Of a stretch of 64,000 bases of DNA, positions 61,174 through 64,000 are shown in pieces. The position numbers and the translations under genes are program-made. Origin of the DNA: Pedobacter sp. B4-66. Lineage in GTDB: Bacteria > Bacteroidota > Bacteroidia > Sphingobacteriales > Sphingobacteriaceae. The stretch is taken from assembly GCF_018492665.1 (NCBI RefSeq), contig NZ_JAFVME010000014.1, positions 124,001 to 188,000 on the forward strand, given 5' to 3'. The first letter of the stretch is position 1; each line of letters opens with the position of its first letter. The notes below the pieces were generated by a model, which was not told the origin of the DNA, ran no database searches, and saw only the letters and a program-made list of their open reading frames with translations.

Positions 61174-62520
61174 ATGAAAATTCATAAACTACTCGTAATG
61201 CTTCTTATTGGTTTACCCATGTTGCTACCCAAAAGGTCGGTAGCACAAACGGCAAACAATGATAAACAGCTCAGCAACGCTACACTTCAGGAAGTGATAG
61301 ATTATGCGCTAAATAACAGACCCGGAGTGAAGCAATCTCTAATCGATGAAGAGATTGGTGAACGCGATATCAAGTCTGCGCTTTCAGGATGGTTCCCTCA
61401 AATTAGTGCAAATGCAAATTATAACAATAACCTTAAGCAACAGGTTAATGCACTTACTACAAACGGCGAAACCAATTATATTACTTTTGGCACAAAGCAG
61501 ACTTCTGGGCTTACTTTACAAGCCGATCAGCAATTTCTAAATGCAGGTCTTATTCAAGCTTCAAAAGCGTCTAAATATTACAGACAGCAATACAAGCAGA
61601 GTACAGAAAATACCAAAATAAATACGGTTGTTGATGTTAGTAAAGCCTACTTTGATATCCTTACTAGCGGAGAGCAGTTAAACATTATCAACGAAAACAT
61701 TGCTCGCTTAGAAAAGCAATTGAAAGATGCTTCAGCTCAGTACGAACAAGGCTTAGTAGATAAAACAGATTTTCAACGTGCGCAGATTAGCTTAAGCAAC
61801 TCTAAAGCTGATAAAAAAAGAACTGAAGAGCTACTTAAATATAAATATGCCTACCTGAAAGAAATCATTGGCTACGGTACAGATAAAGACTTTAGTCTTA
61901 ACTTAAAGTCCGACAGTATGGAGCAAGGTATTGTCTTAGATACCAATGCCACGCAGGCTTATGAGAACAGAATTGAATATCGCTTACTACAAACTCAGAA
62001 ACAATTACAACGTTTAAACACCAGTTACAATAAATGGAGCTTTCTGCCATCCATTTCTGGTTTTATAAATTATAGCTCAAACTATTTAAATAATGATTTC
62101 AGCAACCTTTATGATAAGTCCTTTCCAAGTTCTGTATTTGGGTTAAAACTTAGTGTTCCAATTTTTCAGGGAACAAAAAGAATCCAGGAGCTCAAAAAAT
62201 CTCAATTACAGGAAAAAAGAATCGACCTTGACCTGTTAAATGCAAAAAGCAGTATCAATACGCAATATGAACAGGCTATGGCTACTTATAAAGCAAATTT
62301 GAACGATTGGAAAACAGCAAAATCAAATGTCGACATTTCCAGACAGGTGTACAATACAATTAAACTTCAATACGATGAAGGCATTAAAACCTATTTGGAT
62401 CTGATGACATCTGAAACAGATTTGCGAACTGCCCAACTCAATTATTTAAACTCATTATACAGTCTGCTTTCTTCGAAACTAGACGTACAACAGGCATTAG
62501 GAACTATCATAGTAAATTAA
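61174..62520 (+). CDS. TolC-family outer-membrane efflux protein
   Basis: Outer-membrane channel of a tripartite efflux system, 448 residues. It has a signal peptide (MKIHKLLVMLLIGLPMLLPK...VAQ) and two OEP repeats of long helices and strands. Examples are LQEVIDYALNNRPGVKQSLI, ARLEKQLKDASAQYEQGLVD and KLQYDEGIKTYLDLMTSETD, the last being the conserved end of the second repeat. It lies 11 bases before the adaptor gene. In E. coli TolC is encoded alone; here it is in the operon with its pump, which suggests a dedicated channel. Confidence 0.95.
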   Translation: MKIHKLLVMLLIGLPMLLPKRSVAQTANNDKQLSNATLQEVIDYALNNRPGVKQSLIDEEIGERDIKSALSGWFPQISANANYNNNLKQQVNALTTNGETNYITFGTKQTSGLTLQADQQFLNAGLIQASKASKYYRQQYKQSTENTKINTVVDVSKAYFDILTSGEQLNIINENIARLEKQLKDASAQYEQGLVDKTDFQRAQISLSNSKADKKRTEELLKYKYAYLKEIIGYGTDKDFSLNLKSDSMEQGIVLDTNATQAYENRIEYRLLQTQKQLQRLNTSYNKWSFLPSISGFINYSSNYLNNDFSNLYDKSFPSSVFGLKLSVPIFQGTKRIQELKKSQLQEKRIDLDLLNAKSSINTQYEQAMATYKANLNDWKTAKSNVDISRQVYNTIKLQYDEGIKTYLDLMTSETDLRTAQLNYLNSLYSLLSSKLDVQQALGTIIVN

Positions 62521-62531
62521 TAAGAACTCAA

Positions 62532-63698
62532 ATGAATACTACAAACTACATAAAACTCGGCTTCGTAATACTTGGAACTGTTACATTAGCCTCTTGTGGT
62601 GGCGATAAAAAAGCTGGTATGCAGCAAGGGCCGCCTCCCCCAACACAGGTAACTAAAGCAACTGTAACTGATCAGGAAGTAATCACTACAGATTCTTACC
62701 CTGGAGTGGTAGTTGCTTTAAACGAAGTTGAACTACGTCCGCAGGTTGGTGGTTATATCACTGCTATCTATGTAAAAGATGGGCAGAAAGTAACTAAAGG
62801 CCAAAAGCTTTATGAAATTGACCGCACAAAATATATTGCAGCGCACACTGCTGCTAAAGCGAGTGTTGCAGTTGCCAAAGCCAATCGCGATAAAGCAAAA
62901 AAGGATGCAGATCGTTATACCAGACTTGCAGAGCAGGATGCCGTTGCCAAACAACGTGTTGATTATGCGTTAACCGATCTGGCAAATGCCGAATCCCAAG
63001 TGGCCTCAGCACAAGCGCAGCTATCATCAGCTGCAAACGATTTACAGCGCTCAATCATTGTATCGCCCTTAACAGGTACAATAGGTATTTCTCAAGTTAA
63101 ATTAGGCGCTTTAGCTTCACCGGGTACAACTTTGTTAAATACAGTTTCCAGCAATAATCCAATAGCGGTTGACATTGCTGTTAACCAGGCCGAGATTCCT
63201 CGTTTTATGCGTTTACAAAAAGACGGATCAGCAGTAAAAGATTCACTCTTCAACGTTCAATTGCAAGATGGTAGCATCTATAAAGGCCAAGGTCACATTA
63301 CAGCTATCGATCGTGCAGTTGATCCTCAAACTGGAACCATCAAAGTAAGAATCAGCTATCCAAATCCTGATGGAAGATTGCTAGCAGGTATGACTGTAAA
63401 TTTAAAGGCACTAAACAAATCTTCAGAACATCAACTGGTAATCCCATACAAAGCTGTTATAGAGCAACTGGGTGAGTTTAACGTATTTGTAGTAGGTGAT
63501 AGTAGTAAAGCTGAACCACGCATCATTAAGCTAGGCAAACAGTTTAATACAAGTGTCGTGGTAAAAAGTGGACTAAAACAAGGGGAAGTAATTGTGGTAG
63601 ACGGGGTGCAAAATGTAAAACCAGGTGCTGTAGTTACCGACGCTCCAGCTGATGCGGCCCCGGGAGCACAACCAGCAGCAGGCGCAGTTAAAAAATAG
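62532..63698 (+). CDS. RND efflux periplasmic adaptor (AcrA/MexA family), lipoprotein
   Basis: Membrane-fusion protein that links the pump to TolC, 388 residues. The lipobox is LASC in MNTTNYIKLGFVILGTVTLA-SC. It has biotinyl/lipoyl-like halves (VELRPQVGGYITAIYVKDGQ; SIIVSPLTGTIGISQVKLGA), a helical hairpin (ANRDKAKKDADRYTRLAEQD), a beta-barrel (VDPQTGTIKVRISYPNPDGR) and the membrane-proximal end (GLKQGEVIVVDGVQNVKPG), in the order usual for the family. The C-terminal tail is rich in Ala and Pro. It lies 19 bases before the RND gene. Confidence 0.96.
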   Translation: MNTTNYIKLGFVILGTVTLASCGGDKKAGMQQGPPPPTQVTKATVTDQEVITTDSYPGVVVALNEVELRPQVGGYITAIYVKDGQKVTKGQKLYEIDRTKYIAAHTAAKASVAVAKANRDKAKKDADRYTRLAEQDAVAKQRVDYALTDLANAESQVASAQAQLSSAANDLQRSIIVSPLTGTIGISQVKLGALASPGTTLLNTVSSNNPIAVDIAVNQAEIPRFMRLQKDGSAVKDSLFNVQLQDGSIYKGQGHITAIDRAVDPQTGTIKVRISYPNPDGRLLAGMTVNLKALNKSSEHQLVIPYKAVIEQLGEFNVFVVGDSSKAEPRIIKLGKQFNTSVVVKSGLKQGEVIVVDGVQNVKPGAVVTDAPADAAPGAQPAAGAVKK

Positions 63699-63717
63699 AT
63701 TTAAAGAATTCAGAGAT

Positions 63718-64000
63718 ATGATATCAGAAGTATTTATAAAGCGACCCATCACGTCTATCGTGATTTCCCTTTTGATTGTTCTGATTGGTACCATTGTGAT
63801 CACCACATTACCGATCAGTCAATACCCAAATATAGCGCCTCCAACTGTTACCGTGAGCGGTACCTATACAGGTGCTGATGCGCAAACCGTAGAACAAACT
63901 GTAACTACGCCAATAGAAAGCCAGATAAATGGTACTCCGGGCATGAAATACCTTTCGTCCAACAGTACTTCGGATGGCCGTTCATCAATAACCGTTACGT
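63718..64000 (+). CDS. RND efflux permease, N-terminal part (3' truncated by the window)
   Basis: Inner-membrane proton-driven pump of the HAE1 (AcrB) family; only the first 94 residues are inside the window. The start MISEVFIKRPITSIVISLLI is the conserved N-terminus with the first transmembrane helix. It is followed by LPISQYPNIAPPTVTVSGTY, GADAQTVEQTVTTPIESQIN and GMKYLSSNSTSDGRSSITVT, the well-known opening of the porter domain. It completes the tetR-tolC-adaptor-pump operon. Confidence 0.95.
   Translation, partial: MISEVFIKRPITSIVISLLIVLIGTIVITTLPISQYPNIAPPTVTVSGTYTGADAQTVEQTVTTPIESQINGTPGMKYLSSNSTSDGRSSITVT

Overview
The window is chromosomal DNA from a Bacteroidota bacterium, most likely a member of the Sphingobacteriaceae such as Pedobacter. 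This rests on three SusC/SusD outer-membrane pairs, several more TonB-dependent receptors, many exported proteins ending in AQ or with a lipobox Cys, AT-rich DNA (about 35-40% G+C by eye), and promoter-like sequences of the TTG/TTTG...TAnnTTTG type rather than -35/-10 boxes. No rRNA, tRNA, CRISPR array, prophage or insertion sequence was seen. Gene packing and composition look like ordinary chromosome.

Layout. 1-16.9 kb is mixed housekeeping and envelope genes: the 3' end of a Cys-rich SufR-like regulator, valS, an S9 dipeptidyl peptidase, an EamA exporter, an M13 peptidase, a TetR regulator, an outer-membrane beta-barrel protein, YjbR, mnmD, an aldo/keto reductase, an AI-2E-type permease, a small membrane protein and mazG. 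16.9-23.5 kb holds SusC/SusD pair 1, preceded by two copies of a GCAAACGTTTGC-type palindrome and followed by an arylsulfotransferase-like lipoprotein. 23.5-24.8 kb is a DEAD-box protein with degenerate motifs. 25.0-32.3 kb is SusC/SusD pair 2 followed by a Tat-exported phosphocholine-type phospholipase C. 32.6-35.2 kb is a run of an unknown secreted protein, an AlkZ/YcaQ-like DNA glycosylase and a YfiT/DinB protein. 35.3-39.9 kb (minus) is an iron-siderophore operon: TonB receptor, PepSY membrane protein and DUF4198 protein.

40.1-46.1 kb carries an FtsX/LolE-type permease, a DUF1343 (NamZ-type) lipoprotein, fmt, a D-2-hydroxyacid dehydrogenase, a TonB-C protein with an unusual middle region, and an NTF2-like protein. 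46.2-48.9 kb is a TonB receptor plus a cysteine-free exported molybdopterin-oxidoreductase-fold protein, preceded by a terminator-like leader hairpin. 48.9-57.0 kb is SusC/SusD pair 3 (minus) with a metallophosphoesterase and an alkaline-phosphatase/NPP-family enzyme, facing a divergent TetR gene across a palindromic candidate operator. 57.0-60.4 kb holds a CBU_0592-type membrane protein, a Tat-type exported TIM-barrel isomerase, a FAS1 lipoprotein with a calcium-loop motif, and a DUF6263 lipoprotein. 60.5-64.0 kb is a tetR-tolC-adaptor-RND efflux operon that runs off the window.

The main theme is outer-membrane import linked to hydrolases outside the carbohydrate enzymes. Two SusC/SusD pairs sit beside phosphoesterases or a phospholipase, and one beside a sulfotransferase-like protein. 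No glycoside hydrolase belongs to these loci, and no ECF sigma/anti-sigma or hybrid two-component regulator is present in the window. The most promising uncharacterised units are the TetR-linked SusCD-phosphoesterase operon and the TonB receptor/molybdopterin-fold pair with its leader hairpin.
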